Shown here: piece by piece, positions 1 to 19,843 of the stretch
How positions within the stretch are numbered: position 1 is the stretch's first letter
Layout: each line of letters begins with the position of its first letter
Assembly (NCBI GenBank): GCA_008933995.1
Contig: WARS01000033.1
Location: forward strand, 11,360,287 to 11,424,286
From: Datnioides undecimradiatus
Taxonomy: Eukaryota; Chordata; Actinopteri; Lobotiformes; Datnioididae
Direction of reading: 5' to 3'
DNA: 64,000 nt
Notes under the pieces: model-generated
Databases searched by the model: none
What the model was told of the DNA's origin: nothing
Seen by the model: the letters and a program-made list of their open reading frames with translations, nothing else
Program-made: the position numbers and the translations under genes

Positions 1-8079
<8,079 letters not shown>

Positions 8080-8105
8080 AGTCTTTGGCGTGTCCTGTAG
8101 CAGAG
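8080..8105 (+). other. jakmip2: jakmip2 3' UTR, first part, ending at a splice donor
   Basis: Only 26 nt separate the stop codon from the donor at 8106. This is below the roughly 50-55 nt at which a downstream exon junction normally triggers nonsense-mediated decay, so a spliced 3' UTR would be tolerated. Confidence 0.6.
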
Positions 8106-10351
8106 GTGAGTCCTGAGGGCTTTGCGTAGAAAGTTCCGACCACTGCCGTCTCTCTTCTGGACCTCGGTCAAATACTTCTCTATCACAGCAGAACCTGCAC
8201 AGCAAGTGTTTTGGCTTTGTGCAGCCACCGAAGGCAAATCTGGGAACACTCCGGCTGGGGAGCCTCAATTGACCTTGACAAGCGCTTGGTCACGATGCTT
8301 CTCTGTAGCATGATTAAGACTTCCTGATATTGGCTCCTACCCTTCAGACTAAAAGCAGGAAATTTGTATTTACTTTGAAAAATGGTTTTAAAATGAGCTT
8401 CAACTTCTCCCGGCCTGTACTTTAATGTGTAGTGCTTTTGTATTTTTTGAAAAGGAAACTTCAGACCAGCTATAAACTGTAAAATGGCAACATTTTCTGA
8501 CTTTATGCTCTCTTTTACCCATGTGTGAGCACATGGCAGCTCACTGCTCTCCAACAGCAAAACCTATTTGACCCTGGTCTGCTCACTGTTTATCTTGTAC
8601 ATTTACTTGCTTCACCTTACCTTCACTAACAAATATTCAACTCTCATTCCTTCTTTTGTCTTTGCATCTCGCCACTCGGGCGTTTCCATTGACACCTATG
8701 TTTTTGTCCATATTTACATGAGCATATCATTTTACTTCTTGAAAGGTTTCCAGGATAACAGACATTTTACAAAGCCATGCCCTGCCATCATCATCACCAT
8801 CCCTCTCTTTCATGTGTATCTGTTTGTCGTCACCTCTGTTTATACGTGTTTTTCCGAGAAAGCCAAGCAGCCTTTGTGGTTGCAGGAAAATTCCTTTTAA
8901 AAAAGATAAAAACCTGGGTTGTATATCAGGAATAACCTTTAAACAGCAAATACAGCAAATACATTTTTCAGCCACTTGGGGGCGACACAGAAATCTTTAC
9001 TGACTTATCACCACATAAAGTTGTTGGGACCACAACTTCACAGTAAATAACTGTTTACAGCAAATTTACATATACTGAAAGTCATGTTAACACTTTGGAG
9101 GAATGTAATAGCGAAACATGAAAATAGTACAGATTACTGATACAGAATAAAGTATTAATGCTTGGGGTGTGTTAAACTTACGTTGATATAAAATAGTTCT
9201 GACTCCTTTACTTCTCTCTGTCTCGCAGGTGGCGTATCAGCATGGAGGTCTTGTTTGTGACTGCAGTGTTATTTATTTTCCGGACAAGTGTGGAACAATG
9301 TGCATAGCAGTGGCTGCTAGTGTCATAACATCAGTGACTGCTGTCAGTATAGGTGGATGTGTCATGTGTTGGCTGTGGACGTTCACACTTTTGATTTTAT
9401 TTTTTTTGTTTTTAAAGCGCGGGAAAAGCGGCGGGGGAGATTTTTTTTTTTCTTTTTTAAATCGGTGTTGGACATTAAATGTGTCTCCAAACAGCTGGGA
9501 GCATTGTATCAGACTGCAAGAATGACACACAATTTGAAAGACACTTCCAGTAGATGCAGGCACACACACACACACATATGCATATGCGTACATACAGTTT
9601 ATGGACATGCGTGCATGCAAATGCAAACACACATGTAAACACACACACACATACACGCTTTGACAAATCCAAACCAAAGCCTGGGAAATGTTCTCTCTGC
9701 CATGCAGAGTAATAATATGTCATTCACCACCATTTAACCACAGTGGGAATATAAACAGACAGAAAAACTCATAGACAACAAGGCAAACAAACCTCCAGAC
9801 CACAAATTCTCTTCTGTTTCTCTTCTCTCTTTTCCTTTCCAAACCTGAAAGGACGTTCTTCACGAAACGCAACCTCTCAGTGAGTCGGAGCGAGCCAACT
9901 CAGGGCCCACGAGTGCAAAGGCCGTTTCAGGTCAGATTATAAAAAGGAACACTGGTGTGTCACTGGCTGGCTCACCCTCACTGATCCCAGAATGGTGCTT
10001 ACACAAGACTGCTTGGACTCTCCAGAGGTTACACCTGGAAAAGGACACAACTGCACTGCAGAGACCAGCGTGTACAGACACTAAAAGGGGATACAGGACA
10101 CTCAGGTTGACACGTCTTCACCGGACACACACACACACCAGACTTTAGGGAAGAAAGATCACAAAAAGAGAGGGAGAAGATTATGGGGGGAACTTACGCT
10201 CTCTGATCCAGCTCCGCTCAACCTGGATCTCCACAGTCAAAGCTACGGATTGTCAAACCGCTTCTTAATTTGTCTTAATTTTTAAAAAACCAGCAGACTG
10301 TAAGAGCTTTACTCTCTGGTTGTCTTTTTTTCTCTCCTTTCTTTTTTACAG
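8106..10351 (+). other. Proposed jakmip2 3' UTR intron, no recognised gene
   Basis: Holds a mixed CA/ATGC simple repeat at 9561-9657, a G/C-rich patch near 9418-9440, and an acceptor-like site at 9228/9229 followed by 99 open codons. No known coding sequence was recognised. Confidence 0.5.
9561..9657. repeat. Mixed (CA)n / ATGC simple repeat
   Basis: Interrupted CA runs with CATATGCATATGCGTA and GACATGCGTGCATGCA between them; largely alternating purine-pyrimidine. Confidence 0.8.
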
Positions 10352-10713
10352 GTCCAACCACTCAGATACTGTGCCCCAAGATTTCCACTAAGAAAAAGAA
10401 AACATCCTTATCCTGTACTGTAATATATACATTGTTGATATGTACATGTGTCTGAATTATTTCATGTGGTCTCCCACTTTTATTTCTGTGAATAGGTGCA
10501 CTTTTCTTTTAGTCTCTGAAGCAGCTTGAACAGTTGATGTACTTGGCAGTTTATAAGTGACTCAAAGGGGTTTAAATTGCTCTGTTTTATTGTGGTGACG
10601 GCTGCAGAAGACGACTTTTATTTCCTTGAAAATTATAACTGAAAAGGCATCGGAATATGAATGTGGAATAATGGAATATTCGCCTCCCCTTTTCCCTTTT
10701 TTCTGCCCTCTTT

Positions 10714-10757
10714 CACACACACACAGACACACACAGACACACACACAGACATACACA
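10714..10757. repeat. (CACACACAGA)n simple repeat
   Basis: About four copies of a 10-base CA/GA unit in the proposed jakmip2 terminal exon. Confidence 0.8.
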
Positions 10758-10803
10758 GTAAAATGTATTTATTATTCTGCTTTCCCAACTGTGTTGCTCT
10801 GGT

Positions 10804-10822
10804 TGACCAGCAGGGGGTGCTG
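10804..10822 (+). promoter_or_regulatory. CTCF-like site
   Basis: TGACCAGCAGGGGGTGCTG matches the 19-base vertebrate CTCF consensus except for T in place of C in the GGC core. It lies at the jakmip2 end of the intergenic space, a plausible domain boundary. Confidence 0.5.
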
Positions 10823-11000
10823 GTTTTCACCTGAGCCACTTACCATTCGCCCTTTAAACTTACAAGATCTTTTAACAAAGTTGTAAATATTTTCAGGCTA
10901 CCTTGCAAAATGTCTTTATCAACTCTGGTTGGATGATTGGTCTCTTTAAATCTCAATCTAACAGTTGAGTCATGAGTGCTGTCTTGTTGCACAAAATATG

Positions 11001-11006
11001 AATAAA
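11001..11006 (+). promoter_or_regulatory. Candidate poly(A) signal AATAAA for jakmip2
   Basis: First canonical hexamer after the proposed terminal-exon acceptor. Further hexamers at 11636 and about 11667 could give a longer 3' end. Confidence 0.35.
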
Positions 11007-11030
11007 AGCTAAATTCATCAATTGAAACAT

Positions 11031-14000
11031 TATAACAAGGAACACCCCATTACAACACTGATCTCCCAGTACTGCAGGTCCTCTCGCTACCCCTCTTTTT
11101 TTTACTAACCAAGACGTCTTTGATACTAACAACCTCCTTTTACTAAACACAATGTGCCACTTCCACAAAGTGGAACAGGAGGAGGTGAATGCAACAGGAC
11201 ACCTGCCTCACTTCTCTCCTGTCAGGCCAACTCTGCCCAGTCCCTGCAATATTTACCAGTTGACCATGCTCATTCCCTGTGTACCTGAGCTAGTGTATCT
11301 GCCACCACACCACCCCTCTGGCTCCATTCACAGGTCTAGGGTATCTAGGCATCTCATTACATAACGGACAGTGGCTGTGACCCACTCCGTTCACTTTTCC
11401 AAGGGGAATGACTGAGACTATTTTTGTGCAAACTCAGCTAAACTAGCAGTTGCCTTAAATGCACTTTTCCCCTTTTCCACGATTATTTTTTCAGGCGGTT
11501 GATATAATCATGTAATGTAATGTATATTTTTTTTGTTTATTTTTATTTCACAGAGGATTTTTTATTTAATCTTTATCCCGTCTGTCTTCCAGCGAGAATT
11601 TAACCCCTCCTCCTACTTCTACATCTAGATTATTAAATAAACTGAAAAAAATGAGCAATGCTGTAAAAAATAAAAAAAAAATCATGGCCTTTGACCATTA
11701 AGGATAATGATGTCTTCTTTCATATCTTTATTTAATATGTATTATAATTGATAAGGGGTTTTGTGTGCCAGTGAGCATCTTTAACCTCCTATTTTCCTTT
11801 TTTAAAAAAAAACTTTTATAGTCCTCCTCCCTGCATCTGGACTCTTGTTCTTCACACATTTTTCAACCTTTCAGCATTCTGCACTCAAGGAATAATAGAT
11901 TTGTGACATTTATCCCATTTGTCACATGTCATTTATCTAATTTGACATATTCATATATATAACATTCACTTTTGAATGCATAACACTTTAAAATGTTTGA
12001 AATAATTTTGTGTAAGAAGTGAAGAATCTCATTTTAAGCATTTTGTTTAAAATGATCAGGAATATATTCATACACATTAATATCTGTGTCATATTTGCTA
12101 TCCATGTTTTAAAAAGAGATAGCATATTACAATTTCTGTGGTTTGTGGGTTAATCATTATATTTCCTGACAAAATTTCCTGGTCCATTTAGTAGCTTTTC
12201 TGGAGCTTTCATTCATATCACCTGGTCTTCCTCAGTAGGAGTTGCCAGATGTTCACATTTTCTTTTTTTTCAGCAATTTGTTTAACAGCTGTTCTTGGGC
12301 TTTTGGTGAATTTGTTTAGCCATCTACTGCTTTCAAACTCAAGAATGAACTTTCATCTGCGGTATCTTTGTTTGCAAAATTTCCATTAGCAATATTATGC
12401 ATCAGTTTATCATTTGTGTTGCACTTTGTTGTTGGCTCCTGTCAGTGTCTGTTAGTATCACTTGTCCTGGCTAATGGGCTTCTGATCTTTTCAGGTCAGG
12501 AAGAGGGAAATACGCTTTGAGCTGTGGCTGGTATTGGTTATGCTCCTGTTCGCTGCATGTTTCACTCATTAGTAGGGGTTGCTACTGTACAGTGCATCCT
12601 TTGTTACAGGTCAGTAATATTGTTTAATGCAAATGCCTTTATTTTCTATGATATTTTCAAATTTTCATCAAAATCAAAATTTTCATGGCTTTATTTATAA
12701 AAACAGCTCAAGCCAGTGCTCAGTGTTATGAAACAGTTTAAGACTTATGGTGTATTATGAGAGTCATGAAACATTCCTACACTGAAGCAGTGAAGGCTTC
12801 AGTTGTCTCACGAGCTCGTTAAACAGTGGGCTTTTCCACTATTTTTTTTTTATAGTTGTGCAGGACACAGAGCAGAGTCAGTCCAGGATAACAGTCTGTC
12901 TTTTCACTTTACTGTATGACTGTCCTTGCCAAGCTAGAAGAGAACAGGGGTCAAGCCAGGTTTTGTGTGAATGAACCCTGCCAAAGGATGTCTGTTATAA
13001 AAGCCCTTCTATCTGTTCTCCTCTCACCACTCGCAGAGGTCACTGGCAGAGATTACTTTGTGCACTGAATCAATTAACTGCCTCCTAAAACCAATTCAAA
13101 AGGGAAAGTAAAGTTTAAAATGTAAAAAACATGCACATTTTTCTGCAAAAACATTGAATTCTGCATATTTCTCAGTTTCTGAACACGTAATCTGTGATGA
13201 CATATTTGTTGTGTGCAAACTTCTTCTGCAAGAAAATACTGGAAATGCTTTTTAAGCTCAAATCTTCAGCTAAAACCCATTTGACACAAATCAGAAAAGG
13301 CTGGACTGTTTAAAACTTAATACTTTAATGATGAATCACTCTGCATGACATGAAAACCTCTGTGCCATTGTGTGGTAGATAGCCCGCCTTGCTGTAAGCA
13401 ATACAAGACTGAAATGTCTGACGGTTCATCCTTGGAGGCTCTTTAACCTTATTTCAGCAGCAGCTGGTCAGCAGCCAAACCATCCCAGGCGGATGCAGCT
13501 GCCCAGTCTGCTCTGTACAGCTGCTTAGCAACACTGACTTCATGGCTCATACTCCTGTGAAACATGTGAGACTGGCAATTCACTTGTTTGATTTTTAACT
13601 GCAATGAGAGTCAAGATTCATTTCCTCAGCCAGTCAGCAAAGGATTCAAGGAATTGATAGAACAGGCAATTAACATACAGAGTGTTAAAGTGTCTTAAAG
13701 GAAAACAAATATGTATCTCATTGCAATCTTATTACAATCTATTAGCAGTGCAGGATATTACATCAGCATTAAGAGATACAGTGTAAAACAGCTGAGGTGT
13801 GTTTGACCTCGGCTCCTTTATTATCCAGCTCATCCAAGCCCAGAACCCAGAAAAGGTCTTGAATGTAAGGCTTTGTCTTTCCTCTTCACCCTATGCAAGC
13901 CGCCAAAGGTTCACTGCTGCTGTGGGCTACTGCCCTGCAACTGCACAGTGCTGCTGTGAATAATGTGTTTCACAGCTTCTAAAGATATTGCATCATAAAT

Positions 14001-16380
14001 TCACATCATAAACAAGCCAGAAAAATCAAATATAGGTTTTAGGGCATGTAGTACTATTCTTACACAAAATTTTACTGTGAACATATTATCAAGTGTTGAG
14101 ATTTAGAAAAACATATTTAGGCAAACAGTAGTCAACATGTGCCACATACATAAAAAAACAACACAGATGTGCAATGCATTGTTAAGACTAGCTGAAGACA
14201 GTTATTATTTTGCAGTTTTTAATTTGTCACTCATTGTATTTACTTAAGGTGAGTCGATAAAGAACCCCATCTAAGTGTTTCTGACGTGATGCGTTACCCT
14301 TTGGATTAACTCTTATTGACTTGCCTGTGGAACACCGGCCCACTTACCCACTTCTTCAAAGGTCTCACTTGCCGTAAGGCCTATTGTGCCAAATCCATGA
14401 AGAGCACTCGGTGTGGATTTGCCAAACTCGGTCCTATCTGCCGTTATCCCATCATGCCTGGATGAACATGCACTTAAGCCAGTGGCAACATGAGAGCTAC
14501 AGTCTTATGGGGGCCATTCATTTTACCAGCCAACCTACCTTGCATCCATTCTTAATATGAAGATAGGGGTATCGTCTCCTGCTTTGTTCCTGCATTGCTG
14601 TTGTCATTTCTTTAAAAGCCTCATTAAGTCAGGGCAATATCCTGTTAGCGAGCTTCTCAACTGGCTGCCAACCATTTGTCACAGGTTTGTGTGCGTCATT
14701 TGAATGGTGCAAGGTCAAATGTTTGGTCATTATTTGGTGGAAAATGACAAACAAACCATTATCTACTCTAAGGAAATATTCTTTATGATCAGAGGCATTT
14801 CACACTGACACTGAACTGCTTAAAGATTCACCCAAAATGAAATAAACAACTGACCGAGTGTTTTGTTTTTATGGTTTGCAGCTATCATGACATCATCGAC
14901 ATTGAAAGCCAGACAGTGTGAGCTGATGGCTCCACAAGCCTCCCGGTCAGTCTGCACCATCCAGACCACAGTTAAACAGGCTACACTTTAAGACAAACAT
15001 CTGCACTACAGCCTCTGAGCACTGTCCTCGTTCTCTCACAGAATATTTTCTTCTTTTCAAGTCATCTAAACTGTTTGGTGACAGTGTGCATGGGTGAAAA
15101 TCTAAAGAATGCTGTCAGCTCCCTTTTTGTTTTGTCCCCTTTCACTCAGCATTATTTACTGTCTAAACACCAGCAACATCCTGGAGGAGAACAGCACAGG
15201 ACAGGACAGACAGCCCTGAAACAGCAGACACTCGGTAAGTCTTCATTGTATTACAGAGGCAAAACATTTTAGTGGGCTCTTGGCATCTTTCCGCAAAACT
15301 AGATGCTTTAATCATGTTCATGTGAAGGGAAATTTCTGCTGGCCCAACAACTTCCTGCACTGGATGCCAATAGAGCCACAGGAACCGCGACAGTGGTGTT
15401 CAGCAAGGAATGTGCAGAAATAGAGCTGCTTATCATATTTTACACAGCTTAAAAGGCCTCTGTGACAGTCACCACTAAGCCATCTTTTCAGGATATAAGT
15501 GCATGACTTTTTTCTCCCATGCATTTGAACTCATGGGATCTCCCTCCCTTAGTGTCAGCAAAGAAATCTGAAAAATGGGCAGTGTTAGCCACTGTGAGAC
15601 AAAACAACACATCTGAGCCAAAAAAGATATTTACCATATCGAACATTAATTTCTGTCATGCTGCCATTTTTTTCTCAAATTAAAAGGGATTTTCGAATGC
15701 TGCATATTACTGCAGCTACTGTACTTCCAGCCGTTTCTCCTATGGCTTACAAACTTACAAATAAATTTCTAAAGTTAACTGCAGTCATTTGAAAGTTTAA
15801 ATTTGAGTTAGTTTCTACTGCAGGAGCCAAACGGGCAAATACTGGATGTTGGCTGGACTGCTGTGCCCCTGGACATGGCCCTCTGCAGCCAAGGCTTCAT
15901 TTCAGTGATGACAACCTGTTAGATGAGACCCGAGGATGTGCCCTGTTTGACTTCACTGTGGCCTACAGTGTGGCTGACCTTGAGCCTCCCTCTCATCTCT
16001 ATGGACTCTCTGTTACTCCCTCACATACACACGCACTTAGCACGCCAGTGGGATCTGGAGGCCAGTTGCTTGTTATTTCTTATTGCACTGATAAAACTTT
16101 TCACCAACCCTCTACCTCACAGTGAAACCCAAGCATGCTTATACTGTAAGGAACTCTCTGTTAACAGGTTGAACTGCCATTGTTCTTTAACCTTTTTAAA
16201 CAATCATCAATCAACAATCCTAAATCAAACAATCCTAAATGAACGAATCAATGAATCAAAGTAGTTTTTGGAGGAAAACAATAAACGAAGAAGCTCAGTG
16301 AGTTGGTGCTCAGTGAGTCTAATGTGACCCCACTGAAACTTGTGAAACATGCTGATTTATGGCCCTTACATAATTGCGTT
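11031..16380. other. Intergenic region between jakmip2 and dpysl3
   Basis: A/T-rich sequence without recognised coding exons. The only exon-like piece is 15150-15234, with a good acceptor and donor and one open frame. No tRNA or known miRNA was seen. Confidence 0.6.
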
Positions 16381-17235
16381 TGAGTGACGGTGTTGACTCG
16401 AGTCTCTCAGTCGTCTCTCGACTCAGTCAGCAGTCTCTCTCTCTATAGACGTGCTGCCTGAAAGCTGCTTGTCTCCGGGGCTGCTGACACAATCCTGTCT
16501 CATTTGTGCTGGCTGTAACTAATCAGCCCGGGGCTGTCGCCGGTGAAGGGCCCGGACTTGAAGACACATCAACTTTCGACTGCTTTGAGTTGTGGTGTTG
16601 AGGTTTGATCGCAGGTGTAGCTACATATCAAGCGTCCTGAGGTGGTGCTGAAAGGACAGCGACGCTCCAACAGCTCCGCCCGCACTTTGGAAACCTGTGT
16701 TACCTGCTGGGTCCGCACCTGTGGCCGCTTGGTTAACATTAGGTGACAGACAATTGAATCTTCTCGTGTCTGGAAAGGTGAAGAACACTCTAACTCTTAG
16801 ACGCAGCTTAACAATACGTCATCGTAATATTAAGGTAGATATTTATCTCTGTATTTGCAACAAAAACAAAAATGTCTTGCAGTCTGTGTTTACATGTGTA
16901 GAGGTCTTCTCCCTTCTTCCAAATCAAATGTTCTTATAAGAGGATCTGCAGGTCAGTCCACCGGTCCACTGCACTGTGCTGCAATGACTATTTTAAACTC
17001 GCACAAACTCCACAGTCCTGCGTGCATTTCAACACACTCGGTATCAAACCAGGTACAAACCCCACACTACCTATGCATCAGTGCCACCTCTGGCTTTAAT
17101 TCAACTCCTCTCTGACAGTCTGCTCAGGCTTCCTCACAGCACACGCACACACGCGCGCGCGCACACACAGCAGGGCACACACCACTTCAGCACTAGTTTA
17201 TTCGTCTTTCTCGGTCACTTGTGCAGGGCTCCACC
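16380..17235 (+). promoter_or_regulatory. dpysl3: Promoter and 5' UTR region of the long dpysl3 isoform
   Basis: G/C content rises from about 16.39 kb, with repeated GACTC/CTCGA words, a GC-rich block at 16520-16560 and an alternating CA/CG tract (17140-17168) before the start codon. No convincing TATA box was seen and the start of transcription cannot be placed. There may be a 5' UTR intron. Confidence 0.45.
17140..17168. repeat. Alternating purine-pyrimidine tract (CA)n(CG)n(CA)n
   Basis: Contains five CG steps flanked by CA steps, a classic Z-DNA-prone composition. It sits 68-96 bases upstream of the long-isoform start codon, in promoter or 5' UTR sequence. Confidence 0.85.
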
Positions 17236-17601
17236 ATGGCAGAGCGCAGGGGAAACTGGGACAAGGCAGAGGACGACCTGCCGGTTTATCTCGCCCGACC
17301 CGGCACGGCCGACCAGGTGCCCCGGCAGAAATACGGCGGCTTGTTTTGCAGCGTCGAGGGCGCTTTTGAGAGTAAAACCATTGACTTTGATGCCCTGAGC
17401 GTCGGACAGAGGGGCTCCCGCACCCCCAGGACCGCCAAACGAGAGAGCTGTCAGGAGGCGAAGAGACCGGCGAGTGACTGCAAGAGCTCCCCTGGTGTGG
17501 AAAGTCCCGCAGCGAACCCGCAAAGAGGGAAAGACTCACCTCAGGTTGAGATCCGAACCAGCGGCGGCAAGGAAGTGCTGCAGAACCTGGGAGATGAAAA
17601 G
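17236..17601 (+). CDS. dpysl3: dpysl3 exon 1a, N-terminus of the long isoform (122 codons)
   Basis: The ATG sits in an ideal Kozak context (CCACCATGG). The donor is AAG|gtaaga. Landmarks shared with the mammalian long form are [41 protein letters not shown] and GKEVLQNLG. Between residues 62 and 105 the sequence is Ser/Pro/basic and poorly conserved, so probably disordered. G/C content is far above that of the flanking introns. Confidence 0.94.
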
Positions 17602-19793
17602 GTAAGAGGACGGTAACTTTTGCATGAATGACAGCAGACTGATGCAGCATGTGGAAATGACAGGAGCGGTCTCTACAGTCTGTGCCAGCACTTGTTTGTT
17701 TTTACTGTTTCCTCCGTGGTATCGACCTCTGATCGTGGAAATTAATGGGGGAAAATATTTATATATTTATATATATTTGGTATTATTATGAAACTGCAAA
17801 TAATTAGCCCGATTTAATGACTCATATTTGATTCTCTCAAGCTTGGGGCCACACCTCAATACAATTTGAAATGTATCTTTGCTCCACCTACAATAAACCA
17901 CTTGCTACAATAAACTGGTTAAACTCAGAGAGACTGGGTTTATGGATTGGATGTGTCACACTGAACCATGCTGAAATACTGGTTGAAAAATGTAAACTTG
18001 TCTGAGGAAATTGTATGGAAGATTGAACATCCCCGTGGAATAGTACCGCTTAACAAACAATCAATGGATAAAGCATGTCACAGAACCACAAAGCATGTCA
18101 TTTCTGGGCTGACAAAATTAGTCTTTAAGGTAAAAGAGGGCTTTAACTGCTGAAAGATGAGCATACACAGCAGCATTTGCTTTGCTAGTATATTTTTTAA
18201 ACCCTTGAAGCATATGCCTGAAAAATTCAGTCAGTGTGTCAAGATAAAAATGATTAAAAAAAGAAAGAAAGGAAGCAAACCCTTAAGCAACCAAGGCCAC
18301 AGAATGAAGGCTGGAAAGCCTCAAGGCCGGACACATGAAAAGTTCTGTCATCTCTGACTGCAAACATTACGTCAGGTATTAGTGAAACCACAGAGCCGGT
18401 GGCCATGAAATAGCTAAATATTATACTGAAAACAAACGCAACAAGTGTTGCCCAGGCATTTGGTAACAAACTGACCTGCTGTTTCTGTGCGACAGCTGTA
18501 AATCTATTAAAGCATCAAGCTAGAATGCAAGCTAGTGACACAAGCTAGGGTGCAATGCTTACCAGCTTTGAAGACAATGTGCTTAGAGACAACGCTGTAA
18601 TATAAGCATTGCATCCTAGCTTGTGTTTTGTTGTGCAGCGTGTACATGCATAGTGAATATGTTATTATTTCACACAGGTCAGACTACACTGAGAAATATG
18701 AGCATTTTTCATTTTTCAGAACAGCACCAGAATCATCTGGAACAGCTGGCTGATGAAGAAATTCAATCAAACTCGTGCGACACTGTAGTGGATTTTATTA
18801 AATACAGCTGATTACATTAAATACAGTTCAAGAAGGCAGACCTCAAATGTTCTAAAGGTATCATTTTACATTGTTTTTCATTCAGCTCTGTGGCCAGATG
18901 CACTTTGAAGTTTTTGTGTGATGCATAGCATAAAAGTATTTTCAGTGGTTTTTTTCCCTTTATTTTCAGGGTTTTTCATTTTCATCGGGGTGTTTTCAGG
19001 TGGTTACCATGGTGTTCTGGGTGGTTGCTATGGCATTAGATGGTTGGAATGCTTACATGTTTGAGATATTTGCTTGCTATAGTGACTTTGTTTGGTTGCT
19101 CTGTTGGATAAGTAGATTATTATCAACACACAAAATGGAATTCAGCCATCACTCATTTTATTATTTACACCTCTTAAATGGCCCGTTATTGCTTCAAGTC
19201 ACACGTGTCCTCAATGAATTGCACATGTTGCTGATGTCATATGTGCATGTGGCAGAGAGATTAAATGAGAAGCTGGGTTTTTATATATCAGCACCGTGGA
19301 AGCAAACCGAGCAAAACAAACAAAACTGGTATGTCTATGTCACCCTCGAAAAACCAAATGCAGTGATTAGGGTAACAGAGACAACATAAAGAAAACCATT
19401 CATCCTCATGTTCATTTTGATTTCTGCAGAAAACTCCAAAAAACAACTGGAACAGATTTACGTCAGTTAGATTCAAAACATGAAGGGAACTTTTAAGTAT
19501 GTTTATAGTTTAAAGTATGACGAAGCTGCTAAAATACATACCACACCACTTCTCATCATGCCACCTGTTTTGAGTTACGTTTGTACTCGACTCCAAAAGT
19601 GTGAGCAAAAAAAAAAAGAGCATGGACCAAGAAGAAGAACATGCTGATGTGTTACCAAGCACAAACACTAAATATTTACTATATTCTACTGTTAAATGAG
19701 CAGGAAAGTTGATTCTACTAATGTCAGGCTGAGATCACTCTCTGGGCACCAAAAATGATGATTCATGTCTCACTCTCTCGCTTCCCCTCCCCC

Positions 19794-19843
<50 letters not shown>

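Larger units (their letters stand above)
10352..11030 (+). other. jakmip2: Probable terminal 3' UTR exon of jakmip2
   Basis: A very strong acceptor (long T/C tract, then ttttttacag) ends at 10351. The sequence after it has no long reading frame, carries a (CACACACAGA) repeat and ends near an AATAAA at 11001-11006; a second AATAAA at 11636-11641 would give a longer form. It is assigned to jakmip2 because of the donor at 8106 and because no other gene lies between. A second acceptor at 9229 is an alternative. Confidence 0.45.

Noticed and set aside
17198-17650. 150-codon minus-strand open frame
   Set aside because: Antisense to the G/C-rich exon 1a, whose sense translation matches the known long CRMP4 N-terminus.
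18957-19389. 129-codon open frame with hydrophobic start (19000-19389)
   Set aside because: Begins in a decayed tandem repeat inside an intron; no splice signals or family match.
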